Shown here: in pieces, positions 9,039 through 16,183 of the stretch
Layout of the letters: each line of letters opens with the position of its first letter
Position numbering within the stretch: the first letter of the stretch is position 1
Assembly: GCF_004345425.1 (NCBI RefSeq)
Contig: NZ_SLVP01000001.1
Span: 1-64,000 of the forward strand
Source of the DNA: Paenibacillus sp. BK033
GTDB taxonomy: Bacteria; Bacillota; Bacilli; Paenibacillales; Paenibacillaceae
Direction of reading: 5' to 3'
DNA: 64,000 nt
Notes under the pieces: generated by a model
Database searches by the model: none
Told to the model about the DNA's origin: nothing
Seen by the model: the letters and a program-made list of their open reading frames with translations, nothing else
Translations under genes and position numbers: made by a program

Positions 9039-9098
9039 AGGAGCAGATCGCCGTTGCGGTAACTGCTCCTTATATCGTTAAGCAGAAGAATAGGTTAG
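9039..9098 (+). repeat. Dispersed 60-nt hairpin-containing repeat, copy B
   Basis: Diverged copy of the element at 3424-3483. It has the same AGGAGCAG / CTGCTCCT stem arms at the same spacing, then TTAAGC shifted by one base and a GGTTAG end. It lies between two convergent genes (8293-8979 and 9133-9984). Confidence 0.45.
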
Positions 9099-9132
9099 CG
9101 CAGTACCCCCGTTCAAGTTCAAGGTCTGGGCT

Positions 9133-9984
9133 TCAAGACACGAGAAATTCGTATTCGTAAATGGCTTGAATTCTCTCCAAAACGTTATGCGCCTGGTCTT
9201 TAAACTTTAATCCCGTAACCCGCCCTTTCAGCAAAAACACGCCGCTCTCATGACGGTGTTCCCCGAGAGCCCCTTCGTTCAGCTTATTGGCGCCAAGGGT
9301 AGGAGGCGAGAAAAATAGCTTCATTAATATTTCAACCAAAACGGGCAGTCCGGATTGTTTCCCTTTTCTTAGCGTATTGTTGCCACCCGGATCAACGCTA
9401 CGGATCTTGATGTCGTCCTTGGCGAGCTGCGATGCGATGGCCTGAGTCCATAGCGAAAGAGCTAACTTTGAGGCCGCGTAGGGACCAAGCAGCTTGCGAA
9501 AGGTTTTGGGATGCTCCAGGACTTCGATCGAAAACTCTTTTGTAAATTTTAGGGCTGAAGAAGAGGTATTAATTACCGTTTTTAAACGACTGTTTGCTAG
9601 GAGTTCCTTTAATTCCATCAGAATAATATAAGGAACGATCGTCATCAACTCATAATGCTTCTCGCGTCCTTGTTTCGAATAGCTCAACTCGGGAAATGAA
9701 CCTCCGGCGTTATTGAATAATATATCGATCCGCCGCTCCTTGCTTTTGATCTCTTCCAAAGTAACCTTCAAGCTGGTAAAGTCGGCAAGATCATCCGTTT
9801 TATAAATGCGAAGCGATCCGCTCTTGACAGCATTGTGGATGCTCATATCATCGGCAGGAAAGTCAGAACGGTTTACAGCAACCACATCCCAGTTCTCCGA
9901 CAGTAATTTCCGCGTTAGTTCCAACCCGATTCCGGCGCTTGCGCCTGTAATCAATGCGATATGTTCACCTTGGTACTTGTTCAT
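9133..9984 (-). CDS. Short-chain dehydrogenase/reductase (SDR)
   Basis: 283 aa from the ATG at 9984, which follows AAGGAGATG; a longer frame to 10059 would run through the promoter. The N-terminal Rossmann fold shows TGASAGIG (cofactor binding) and NNAGG; the active site shows Ser in NTSSSALKF and YAASKLALS (Tyr and Lys). These proteins reduce or oxidise carbonyl/hydroxyl groups with NAD(P)H in the cytosol; the substrate cannot be read from sequence. The C-terminal third resembles retinol-dehydrogenase-like SDRs. It is divergent from a MerR regulator and carries a MerR-type promoter, so it is very likely the regulator's target, perhaps induced by a reactive or toxic carbonyl compound. Confidence 0.88.
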   Translation of the reverse strand: MNKYQGEHIALITGASAGIGLELTRKLLSENWDVVAVNRSDFPADDMSIHNAVKSGSLRIYKTDDLADFTSLKVTLEEIKSKERRIDILFNNAGGSFPELSYSKQGREKHYELMTIVPYIILMELKELLANSRLKTVINTSSSALKFTKEFSIEVLEHPKTFRKLLGPYAASKLALSLWTQAIASQLAKDDIKIRSVDPGGNNTLRKGKQSGLPVLVEILMKLFFSPPTLGANKLNEGALGEHRHESGVFLLKGRVTGLKFKDQAHNVLERIQAIYEYEFLVS

Positions 9985-10028
9985 CGTGCATCTCCTTTTA
10001 TATGGGGATATTTGTTTCGATAGCGCAC

Positions 10029-10059
10029 AGTTTATAACTTGAAGTCGACTCCAAGTCAA
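10029..10059 (-). promoter_or_regulatory. MerR-type promoter/operator of the SDR gene
   Basis: On the minus strand, TTGACT (10054-10059) and a -10 element of TAAACT (10029-10034) are separated by 19 bp, the long spacing typical of MerR-activated promoters. TATAAA at 10031-10036 would give 17 bp instead. Between them lies an 18-bp near-perfect palindrome, CTTGGAGTCGACTTCAAG (10038-10055 on the plus strand, one mismatched pair). MerR dimers bind such sites and twist the DNA to activate transcription. Confidence 0.7.
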
Positions 10060-10096
10060 GACGCGAAAACAAAGTTTTTATCCAAGGAGAAGGGAT

Positions 10097-10127
10097 TTGA
10101 CTTGGAGCCAGCATCAAGATGTATAAT
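10097..10127 (+). promoter_or_regulatory. Promoter of the merR-family gene with 19-bp spacer
   Basis: TTGACT (10097-10102) and a perfect TATAAT (10122-10127) are separated by 19 bp. The spacer carries a degraded version of the same operator (CTTGGAGCC...ATCAAG). This suggests autoregulation, with a second, weaker MerR site. Confidence 0.65.
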
Positions 10128-10160
10128 GTGTACAAAAATCAATCTTAGGGAGGGAACAGG

Positions 10161-10646
10161 ATGAAGGAAGAGCCGCAATGCTTTACGATAAAGCAAACAG
10201 CCGAGCAAACCGGAATTAATGAGGATACAATCCGTTATTACGAAAAGATCGCGCTGCTGCCTCGCGTAGAACGGAAGGATAACGGGCACCGCATCTACCG
10301 GCAAGAGGACATCAATACGATTCGGTTGATAGCTTGCCTGAAAAAAACGGGGATGCCGTTAGAGGAAATTCGGCCTTTTTTGGCGGTCTCAGCCGATACC
10401 GATCCCGCGGAATATCCGGAGCTTGTGGAACTCCTAAGAAGTCATCGTGAAAATATTGTCAGCCAGATCGCTTCCCTGCAGCAAGTTGTTGATTTTATCG
10501 ACATGAAGTTGGAGGAAGGGAGATATAGACGGGACTGCTCGGATCTAGAAGGCGTGCCGGAGCAACCAAAGCCTGTCTCACCCGGAGAGATGAGGTATTT
10601 TTCCGTATCGGCCAAAGCGGGCAAATCACAGACCTCGGTAAGATAA
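10161..10646 (+). CDS. MerR family transcriptional regulator
   Basis: 161 aa; the ATG follows GGGAGGG. The N-terminal winged helix-turn-helix (about 6-75) has the family hallmarks TIKQTAEQTGINEDTIRYYEK and NGHRIYRQEDI. A coiled-coil dimerisation helix follows (about 80-125, VELLRSHRENIVSQIASLQQVVDFI). The C-terminal tail is short and lacks an obvious metal-binding Cys set; a single Cys lies in the tail. This matches the small-ligand/carbonyl-sensing branch of MerR proteins. It is divergent from the SDR gene at 9133, with matching 19-bp-spaced promoters between them, so it probably activates that gene and controls itself. Confidence 0.9.
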   Translation: MKEEPQCFTIKQTAEQTGINEDTIRYYEKIALLPRVERKDNGHRIYRQEDINTIRLIACLKKTGMPLEEIRPFLAVSADTDPAEYPELVELLRSHRENIVSQIASLQQVVDFIDMKLEEGRYRRDCSDLEGVPEQPKPVSPGEMRYFSVSAKAGKSQTSVR

Positions 10647-10827
10647 GATCGTCATAACAAGGAGGAGCACCTACTTCCCGCATAAACTGATGTAGTCCGT
10701 TGAGCTAGACCGAGTAGCTTAGCTTAATAAACTACGAAGACGCGGATGCGGATATGGATAGGCTGCCGCGTTATGCTCACGATTGAGCTGACTGGGAACT
10801 AAAGTTAATGTTGCGGTACATAGCGGG

Positions 10828-10858
10828 GGGGCTTTTGCTTTTGGACAGCAAAAGCCCC
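10828..10858. terminator. Stem-loop, possible terminator downstream of marR
   Basis: A perfect 12-bp stem, GGGGCTTTTGCT (10828-10839) with its complement (10847-10858), has a seven-base loop. No T-tract follows on either strand, so termination would be weak. It is the only structure seen in the 311-bp gap between the MerR gene and the marR stop; the rest of the gap holds no recognisable gene. Confidence 0.35.
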
Positions 10859-10957
10859 TCCATCGTTTTGATAGAGGGGGCCGGATTAACTCACGTTCAA
10901 TATCTGCATAAAAATACTTAGTCATGGCGTGGGTCCAGTATAAGATGCTGCAGACCC

Positions 10958-11392
10958 TTATTTTGTTCTTTCCGCCAGCCTCGTAATCGACTCCACGTCT
11001 TGATCGGTTAATTGATCCAGAAAATGTTTGCGTATAGCCATGGAGACGATGGGACGGGCATCGTTTAAGGCTGATTTGCCAATGGGAGTAATGATGACCT
11101 GAACACCGCGATCGGTGTCTAACGGCTTCCTCATCACCAGCCTGCGTTTCTCCATCCGCGTCAGATGATGAGACAATCGGCTCTTATCCCAATCCATGGA
11201 TTCGGCCAGCTCCTGTTGGCGAAGGCTGCCGTCCCCCAGAAGGTCTAACCGGTCCAGTACTCCATAATCGCCCTCTGATAGTCCGGTGTGATCGGACATC
11301 TCTTTGATTACGCGACCGAAGATGCTGTGAAAGGAGCCTTTCCACTTATACCATAATTGAATTTCTTCTTCGCTCAGTTCGCTCTTATTCAT
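10958..11392 (-). CDS. MarR family transcriptional regulator
   Basis: 144 aa from the ATG at 11392 (MNKSELSEEE). The longer frame to 11506 would read through the operator region. The winged helix lies in the middle (LRQQELAESMDWDKSRLSHHLTRMEKRRLV), followed by the wing sequence KPLDTDRGVQVIITPIG. N- and C-terminal helices form the dimer interface. MarR proteins are usually repressors released by small phenolic or electrophilic compounds. It is divergent from two tandem hydrolase genes, and the 108-bp gap holds two identical-type palindromes, so it is very likely an autorepressor and the repressor of the hydrolases. No strong ribosome-binding site is visible, which suggests low expression. Confidence 0.88.
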   Translation of the reverse strand: MNKSELSEEEIQLWYKWKGSFHSIFGRVIKEMSDHTGLSEGDYGVLDRLDLLGDGSLRQQELAESMDWDKSRLSHHLTRMEKRRLVMRKPLDTDRGVQVIITPIGKSALNDARPIVSMAIRKHFLDQLTDQDVESITRLAERTK

Positions 11393-11408
11393 GAATTCAT
11401 AATAACAT

Positions 11409-11424
11409 GGTTGACACGTCAACC
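11409..11424. promoter_or_regulatory. MarR operator site 1
   Basis: GGTTGACACGTCAACC: 7-bp arms GGTTGAC/GTCAACC around two bases. It is the exact reverse complement of site 2 at 11447-11462. It contains TTGACA (11411-11416), a -35 hexamer for plus-strand transcription, so repressor binding would block the hydrolase promoter. Confidence 0.75.
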
Positions 11425-11446
11425 ACAAGGTGCTACCCTTATTAAA

Positions 11447-11462
11447 GGTTGACGTGTCAACC
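11447..11462. promoter_or_regulatory. MarR operator site 2
   Basis: GGTTGACGTGTCAACC, with the same 7-bp arms as site 1 and a centre-to-centre distance of 38 bp. On the minus strand it supplies TTGACA, placed to serve as the -35 for marR itself. The pair gives symmetric control of both directions. Confidence 0.75.
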
Positions 11463-11500
11463 AAACTAATGCTGAGAAGTCCAAGAAAGGAACATCTATT

Positions 11501-12430
11501 ATGCAAACCAACGTAAGTACGTCAACTCCAGTTATCTCGTTTAAGCCGGTCATACTATCGGCCCCAGGCCGAGGCCAGGATTTGCAAGTGCGGGTATCAG
11601 CGCCAGCGACGGGAAGCCAGTTGCCTATTATTATTTTCTCGCAAGGCTTTGGTTGGTCGATGGATAGCTACGGTCCGTTAGTCGACTACTGGGCTGCTCA
11701 CGGCTTCGTGGTCATTCAACCCACCCATCTCGACTCGAGGACGCTGAATCTACCCCCTGACGATCCCCGTACACCAATGATCTGGCGCTTCCGCGTCGAA
11801 GACCTGAAGCTCATCCTTGACCAACTTGATCGTATTGAAGCTTCCGTTCCGGTCCTCGGCGGACGTCTCGACCGAAGCCGTATTGCCGCAGCGGGACACT
11901 CCTGGGGAGGCCAAACGGTCAGCATGCTGCTCGGTGCACGAGTCCTCGATGCCCATGGCGAACCGGGAGAGGACATGTCCGACTCGCGGATCAAAGCGGG
12001 CTTATTGCTTTCAACGACTGGCCTTGGCGGAGAGGACTTGACTCCGTTCGCGGCAGAGCACTTCCCATTCATGAACCCGAGCTTTTCCGATATGAGGACG
12101 CCGACTCTTGTGGTCGCGGGGGACCATGACCAATCCCACCTGTCCACTCGGGGGCCGGACTGGTTCACAGATCCCTACTTCCTGAGCCCGGGCACCAAGA
12201 GCCTGCTCACTCTCTTCGGGGCAGAACATATGCTTGGCGGAATCTCCGGGTACAACGTCGCGGAAACGACGGACGAGAACCCCGAACGAGTTGCTTTTCT
12301 TCGGCAGCTCACGTTGTCGTACCTTCGAGATGCGCTCGACCTCGACAACTCCAGCTGGCTGGAAGCCCGCAAAGCTCTGGAAGAGAGTCCCCACCCGTTA
12401 GGTCGAATTGAATCCAAGCAAGAGTATTGA
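11501..12430 (+). CDS. Alpha/beta hydrolase (dienelactone-hydrolase/PAF-acetylhydrolase-like), copy 1
   Basis: 309 aa; AAAGGA precedes the ATG. Alpha/beta-hydrolase fold: oxyanion region IIFSQGFGWSMDSY, nucleophile elbow AAGHSWGG (Ser about 129), a likely acid Asp in VVAGDHDQSH and a late His in FGAEHMLGG. The pattern suits a cytosolic carboxylesterase or lactone hydrolase acting on small esters. The next gene is a close paralogue with the same motifs. Together with the divergent MarR gene they form an inducible module, possibly for an esterified xenobiotic or plant phenolic. The natural substrate is not known. Confidence 0.82.
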   Translation: MQTNVSTSTPVISFKPVILSAPGRGQDLQVRVSAPATGSQLPIIIFSQGFGWSMDSYGPLVDYWAAHGFVVIQPTHLDSRTLNLPPDDPRTPMIWRFRVEDLKLILDQLDRIEASVPVLGGRLDRSRIAAAGHSWGGQTVSMLLGARVLDAHGEPGEDMSDSRIKAGLLLSTTGLGGEDLTPFAAEHFPFMNPSFSDMRTPTLVVAGDHDQSHLSTRGPDWFTDPYFLSPGTKSLLTLFGAEHMLGGISGYNVAETTDENPERVAFLRQLTLSYLRDALDLDNSSWLEARKALEESPHPLGRIESKQEY

Positions 12431-12453
12431 TCTGAAAAAGGAGAGTGTTATTC

Positions 12454-13446
12454 ATGCAGGCTAATCTAAAGGGAGAGCGTACCATGAGCAAGCCGTTTAC
12501 TGAAGCTGCCGGTATTCCTGTCAACGATCCCACCCCGGTTATAACCTTCAGCCCCGTTGTGCTGTCGGTCCCCGGCCGGATTGTGGATTTGCACATCAAG
12601 ATCTCCGCGCCTTCGACGGGCAGCGACCTGCCCGTGATTCTTCTGTCGCACGGCCATGGGCCTTCGAACTTCGTGTCATCCCTACACGGCTACGGGCCTC
12701 TCGCCAACTTCTGGGCAGCCCACGGCTTCGTCGTTATCCAGCCCACTCACTTGGACTCGAAGGCGCTGGGCTTGCGTGAATCGGATAACCCAGAGGCACC
12801 GTTGTATTGGCGGTCCCGAGCCGAGGACATGCGCTGCATTCTCGATCACCTCGACCAGATCGAGGCTGCTGTTCCGGGGCTCGGCGGGCGCCTAGACCGG
12901 AGCCGAATCGCCGCAGTCGGGCATTCAATGGGCGGGCATACGGTAGGCATGTTGTGTGGTCAGGGGGTTACTGACCCGGTCGACGGGACGGAAGTGAATC
13001 TAGCCGACCCTCGGATCAAGGTGGGCGTACTGTTGGCTGCGCCAGGCAAAGGTGAGGATCTCGCCGCGTTCGCAACCGAGCACTACCCCGTCTTGAGGAC
13101 AACTAGCTTCGCCACAATGACAACGCCAGCCCTCATCGTTGTGGGGGATAACGACTGGAGCCCCGCGTTCTCCGATCGCAAGGATTGGCGCTCTGATGCG
13201 TACTTCCTGAGCCCCGGCCCCAAATGCCTGCTGACGCTGTTCAGAGCTGAGCATGGGTTAGGCGGGGTGGCCGCGTACGACGCGAAGGAAACGACCGACG
13301 AAAACCCCGATCGTGTGGCTGCGCTGCGAGCGCTCATCTGGTGCTATCTCCGTACCATGCTTTACCCTGAAGACCCGGCTTGGCCCGCAGCGTTTGCCGC
13401 GTTGACGGATACGCCTAATCCGCTGGGTATTATCGAATGTAAATGA
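12454..13446 (+). CDS. Alpha/beta hydrolase, tandem paralogue (copy 2)
   Basis: 330 aa from the ATG at 12454, eight bases after GGAGAG; its opening MQAN mirrors MQTN of the preceding paralogue. An internal ATG at 12484 after AAAGGGAG is a real alternative. Motifs repeat those of copy 1: LLSHGHGPSNF (oxyanion loop), AVGHSMGG (nucleophile), VVGDNDWSP (acid) and FRAEHGLGG (histidine). The genes are 23 bp apart and clearly arose by duplication, with a 'PVVLSVPGR..DL..KISAP' opening shared almost word for word. Differences around the elbow (HSMGG against HSWGG) suggest a different substrate preference. It is probably co-transcribed from the MarR-controlled promoter. Confidence 0.82.
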   Translation: MQANLKGERTMSKPFTEAAGIPVNDPTPVITFSPVVLSVPGRIVDLHIKISAPSTGSDLPVILLSHGHGPSNFVSSLHGYGPLANFWAAHGFVVIQPTHLDSKALGLRESDNPEAPLYWRSRAEDMRCILDHLDQIEAAVPGLGGRLDRSRIAAVGHSMGGHTVGMLCGQGVTDPVDGTEVNLADPRIKVGVLLAAPGKGEDLAAFATEHYPVLRTTSFATMTTPALIVVGDNDWSPAFSDRKDWRSDAYFLSPGPKCLLTLFRAEHGLGGVAAYDAKETTDENPDRVAALRALIWCYLRTMLYPEDPAWPAAFAALTDTPNPLGIIECK

Positions 13447-13650
13447 AGCTCTTAATAAGCCGCGCGACATTAGTACACAAAGAGCAAAAAACACAACTGC
13501 GCATTGGGCGGACTGGTCTTCCCCACACCGCCTTACGCTTGGTTGCTTCGTGATTTGTCGAGGAACAAGGACATTCCATTAGAAGCCGAGAATATGGTTG
13601 TTATTATGGGATAACATCCAGGTTGATTATAAATAAAAGGAGGATTCTCT

Positions 13651-13998
13651 ATGGATATAAAAGAAACAGGAATTATCCTATTCTGTGAAAATTATGAAGC
13701 GGCGTTGGAGTTTTACTCTGGGAAACTGGGTTTGCCCGTACGCAAAATGGGGGATGCATTATCTGTATTAGGCTTCGGAGGCAGCTATCTCATGTTGGAG
13801 GACAGCGGTGTTGCTTCACTAAAGGAGAAAACAAGGGCAGAGAACCCGACAGTTATTCGTTTTAACGTCAATAATTTTGGAGAGGCTGTCGCAGAATTAG
13901 AGCGCCGTGGAGTCTTTGTTGATGTCAAGAAATTAGATTGGGGAACGATTGGAGTTGTCATTGACCCTGAAGGTAATCGGATTGAATTGAAGGACTAA
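13651..13998 (+). CDS. VOC family (glyoxalase/bleomycin-resistance-like) protein
   Basis: 115 aa; AAAGGAGG lies before the ATG. One vicinal-oxygen-chelate domain with two beta-alpha-beta-beta-beta halves: EAALEFYSGKLGLPV in the first, and VIDPEGNRIELKD at the end of the second, with the family's final metal-ligand Glu. These are small cytosolic metalloenzymes or binding proteins (lyase, dioxygenase or drug binding). The exact activity cannot be told. The 200-bp gap before it (13501-13614) contains an open 37-codon frame ending in a stop (…TPPYAWLLRDLSRN…) that looks like a severed gene tail without a start. Confidence 0.82.
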   Translation: MDIKETGIILFCENYEAALEFYSGKLGLPVRKMGDALSVLGFGGSYLMLEDSGVASLKEKTRAENPTVIRFNVNNFGEAVAELERRGVFVDVKKLDWGTIGVVIDPEGNRIELKD

Positions 13999-14034
13999 AT
14001 TTAAGTTGTCGTGAAGCAAATAGGATATCTGGTT

Positions 14035-14073
14035 AAAGAGCGGGTTATCGAAAAGATAGCCTGCTCTTTCTTT
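14035..14073 (+). terminator. Terminator after the VOC gene
   Basis: AAAGAGC (14035-14041) pairs with GCTCTTT (14063-14069). An inner extension (ATC/GAT) and a CTTT tail follow. Confidence 0.65.
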
Positions 14074-14301
14074 ATGCGAAAAAAGAAGATTCGGGATGTA
14101 AGGTGAACGATCATCCCGCATTCGGCGCAGCCGAAGGGGATACCCTACTCACCTAAATTGGCTACTACCCTCCCCTCAGCGCAAAAACGGCCCCAGTTCG
14201 GCTTTGTTTAAATCCAAACTATAAAGGATAAGATCCACTCATGGTTTTCGATTTCCCTCAAATCTACAATTAAACTATCACAAGAGAGAAGGGAAAACGC
14301 T
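14074..14301 (+). other. Leader region of the first sugar ABC operon
   Basis: Between the VOC terminator and the first permease there is no gene. TATAAA near 14220 may be a -10 element. No palindromic operator or cre site stands out. GAAGGG just before 14302 is the permease ribosome-binding site. Confidence 0.35.
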
Positions 14302-15225
14302 ATGAAAAATGGAGTCATTCGGGAATTGTTTAAAAATCGCACCTTACTGCTTATGTTCCTTCCTGTAGCGGTACTCCTATTTTTGTTCAACTACCTGCCG
14401 CTGGCCGGACTTGTAATCGCCTTCAAAGATTTCGACTTTACCAAAGGCATCTTCGGCAGCGACTGGATGGATCCGCTATTCGATAACTTTGATTACCTGT
14501 TCTCCTCGGACACCGCGTTCCGGGCCGTAAGAAATACGATTCTGCTGAATGCGCTGTTTATTACCGTTGGCCTCATTTTCGAGGTCGGGTTCGCGCTTTT
14601 GCTAAACGAGGTCAGGAACAAATATTTCAAGCGGGTATCGCAGTCCCTGACGTTCCTGCCGTTCTTTATCTCCTGGATCGTCGTTGGCGTATTCGCCTAT
14701 AACCTGCTCGATTTCGAGAGCGGCGCGGTGAACCACTTCCTGACAAGCATCGGCCTCCAGCCAATCGACTTCTATAGCGAAGCGGGCTTATGGCCAATCA
14801 TTCTCACCATCGCAATCCGGTGGAAGGCAACGGGCTACGGCACGATCATCTACCTGGCGGCATTAACCTCCATCGATAACTCTTATTACGAAGCGGCTTC
14901 GATCGACGGAGCGACAAGATGGCAGCAAATCCGGTACATCAGCCTTCCGATGCTGCGTCCAACGATCATTATACTAACGCTGCTCGCCGTGGGGAGAATT
15001 ATGAATGCGGACTTCGGCATGTTTTACGCGATGGTTGGCGACGCTTCCCTGCTGTTCCCGACGACAGACGTTATCGATACGTTCGTATACCGCAGCTTGC
15101 GCAAATCCGGCGATATCGGCATGGCGTCCGCGGCAGGCTTCCTGCAGTCGATGATTGCATTTGTTCTGGTTATCGCGAGCAACTACGCCGCACGCAAAAT
15201 CGATAAAGATTCGGCCATCTTCTAG
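14302..15225 (+). CDS. Carbohydrate ABC transporter permease (LplB-type, CUT1)
   Basis: 307 aa with six predicted membrane helices. It carries the binding-protein-dependent permease motif YYEAASIDGATRWQQIRYISLPML (about residues 194-218; EAA loop), which contacts the ATPase. The opening MFLPVAVLLFLFNYLPLAGLVIAFKDF is typical of the LplB family that imports oligosaccharides (for example rhamnogalacturonan, xylan or aldotetraouronate fragments) in Bacillus and Paenibacillus. No ATPase gene lies nearby; this family usually borrows the shared MsmX/UgpC-type ATPase. It forms a compact operon with the next two genes (17-bp and 56-bp gaps). Confidence 0.92.
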   Translation: MKNGVIRELFKNRTLLLMFLPVAVLLFLFNYLPLAGLVIAFKDFDFTKGIFGSDWMDPLFDNFDYLFSSDTAFRAVRNTILLNALFITVGLIFEVGFALLLNEVRNKYFKRVSQSLTFLPFFISWIVVGVFAYNLLDFESGAVNHFLTSIGLQPIDFYSEAGLWPIILTIAIRWKATGYGTIIYLAALTSIDNSYYEAASIDGATRWQQIRYISLPMLRPTIIILTLLAVGRIMNADFGMFYAMVGDASLLFPTTDVIDTFVYRSLRKSGDIGMASAAGFLQSMIAFVLVIASNYAARKIDKDSAIF

Positions 15226-15242
15226 AACGGAGGAAACACGAT

Positions 15243-16127
15243 ATGCACGCAAATAGATTTTCAATCTCGCAGTCTCTCATCATTATCCTTATATCTTTGT
15301 TCAGCCTGTCCTGCTTATTTCCGTTCATCATGGTTATATCGGGCTCGCTAAGCACAGAAAAAGACATTATGGATTACGGCTATACGGTGTGGCCGCATCA
15401 CATTACGCTAGACTCCTACAAGATTTTGCTCCTCGGTTCCAACCGGATTATCGATGCGTACGGCATCAGCATTCTCGTGACCGTGGCCGGTACCATTTTA
15501 TCGGTGTTCGTCACCAGCATGGGCGCCTACGTAATGGCGAGGCGGTCGTTCAAGTATCGCAATATATTATCCGTCTACGTCATCATTACGATGCTGTTCA
15601 ACGGCGGGCTGGTGCCTTGGTATATCATTTGCGTGCATTATCTGAATTTGAAAGACACGCTTTGGGCACTCATTTTACCGATGCTCGCCAACGCTTTTAA
15701 TATGTTCCTGATCCGCAACTTCATGAATTCGATTCCGGAAGAGATTAACGAGTCGGCGAAAATGGACGGAGCGGGCGAATTCAAAATTTTCTACAAGCTG
15801 ATCATGCCGCTGTCGCTGCCCGTACTCGCAACCGTTGGATTATTCGTTGCCCTGAGTTACTGGAACGATTGGTTCCTCGGCCTGATGTTCGTTGACAAGC
15901 AGGAGCTTCAACCTCTGCAGCTGCTGCTTCGAACATTGGTATCCAACGTTGAGTTTCTGAAGAGCTCGAGCAACGCTTCGGCGATGCAGCGCATATCGGC
16001 GCAAATTCCTTCGGAATCGATCAAGATGGCGCTTACGGTCGTTACGATCGGGCCAATTGTTTTCCTGTATCCGTTTTTGCAGCGTTATTTCGTAAAGGGC
16101 CTCATGGTAGGCGCGGTAAAAGGATGA
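15243..16127 (+). CDS. Carbohydrate ABC transporter permease (YtcP/MalG-type, CUT1)
   Basis: 294 aa with six predicted helices. The EAA loop INESAKMDGAGEFKIFYKLIMPLSLP lies near residues 172-197, and the C-terminus RYFVKGLMVGAVKG is characteristic of the YtcP half of these heterodimeric importers. It pairs with the LplB-type subunit just upstream (AACGGAGG between them) to form the membrane channel. Substrate is set by the binding protein at 16184. Confidence 0.92.
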   Translation: MHANRFSISQSLIIILISLFSLSCLFPFIMVISGSLSTEKDIMDYGYTVWPHHITLDSYKILLLGSNRIIDAYGISILVTVAGTILSVFVTSMGAYVMARRSFKYRNILSVYVIITMLFNGGLVPWYIICVHYLNLKDTLWALILPMLANAFNMFLIRNFMNSIPEEINESAKMDGAGEFKIFYKLIMPLSLPVLATVGLFVALSYWNDWFLGLMFVDKQELQPLQLLLRTLVSNVEFLKSSSNASAMQRISAQIPSESIKMALTVVTIGPIVFLYPFLQRYFVKGLMVGAVKG

Positions 16128-16183
16128 CTATATCGGTTAACGCCGTGTAGTATATAAATCACAAGCATAAGGGAGAGGTCAGG

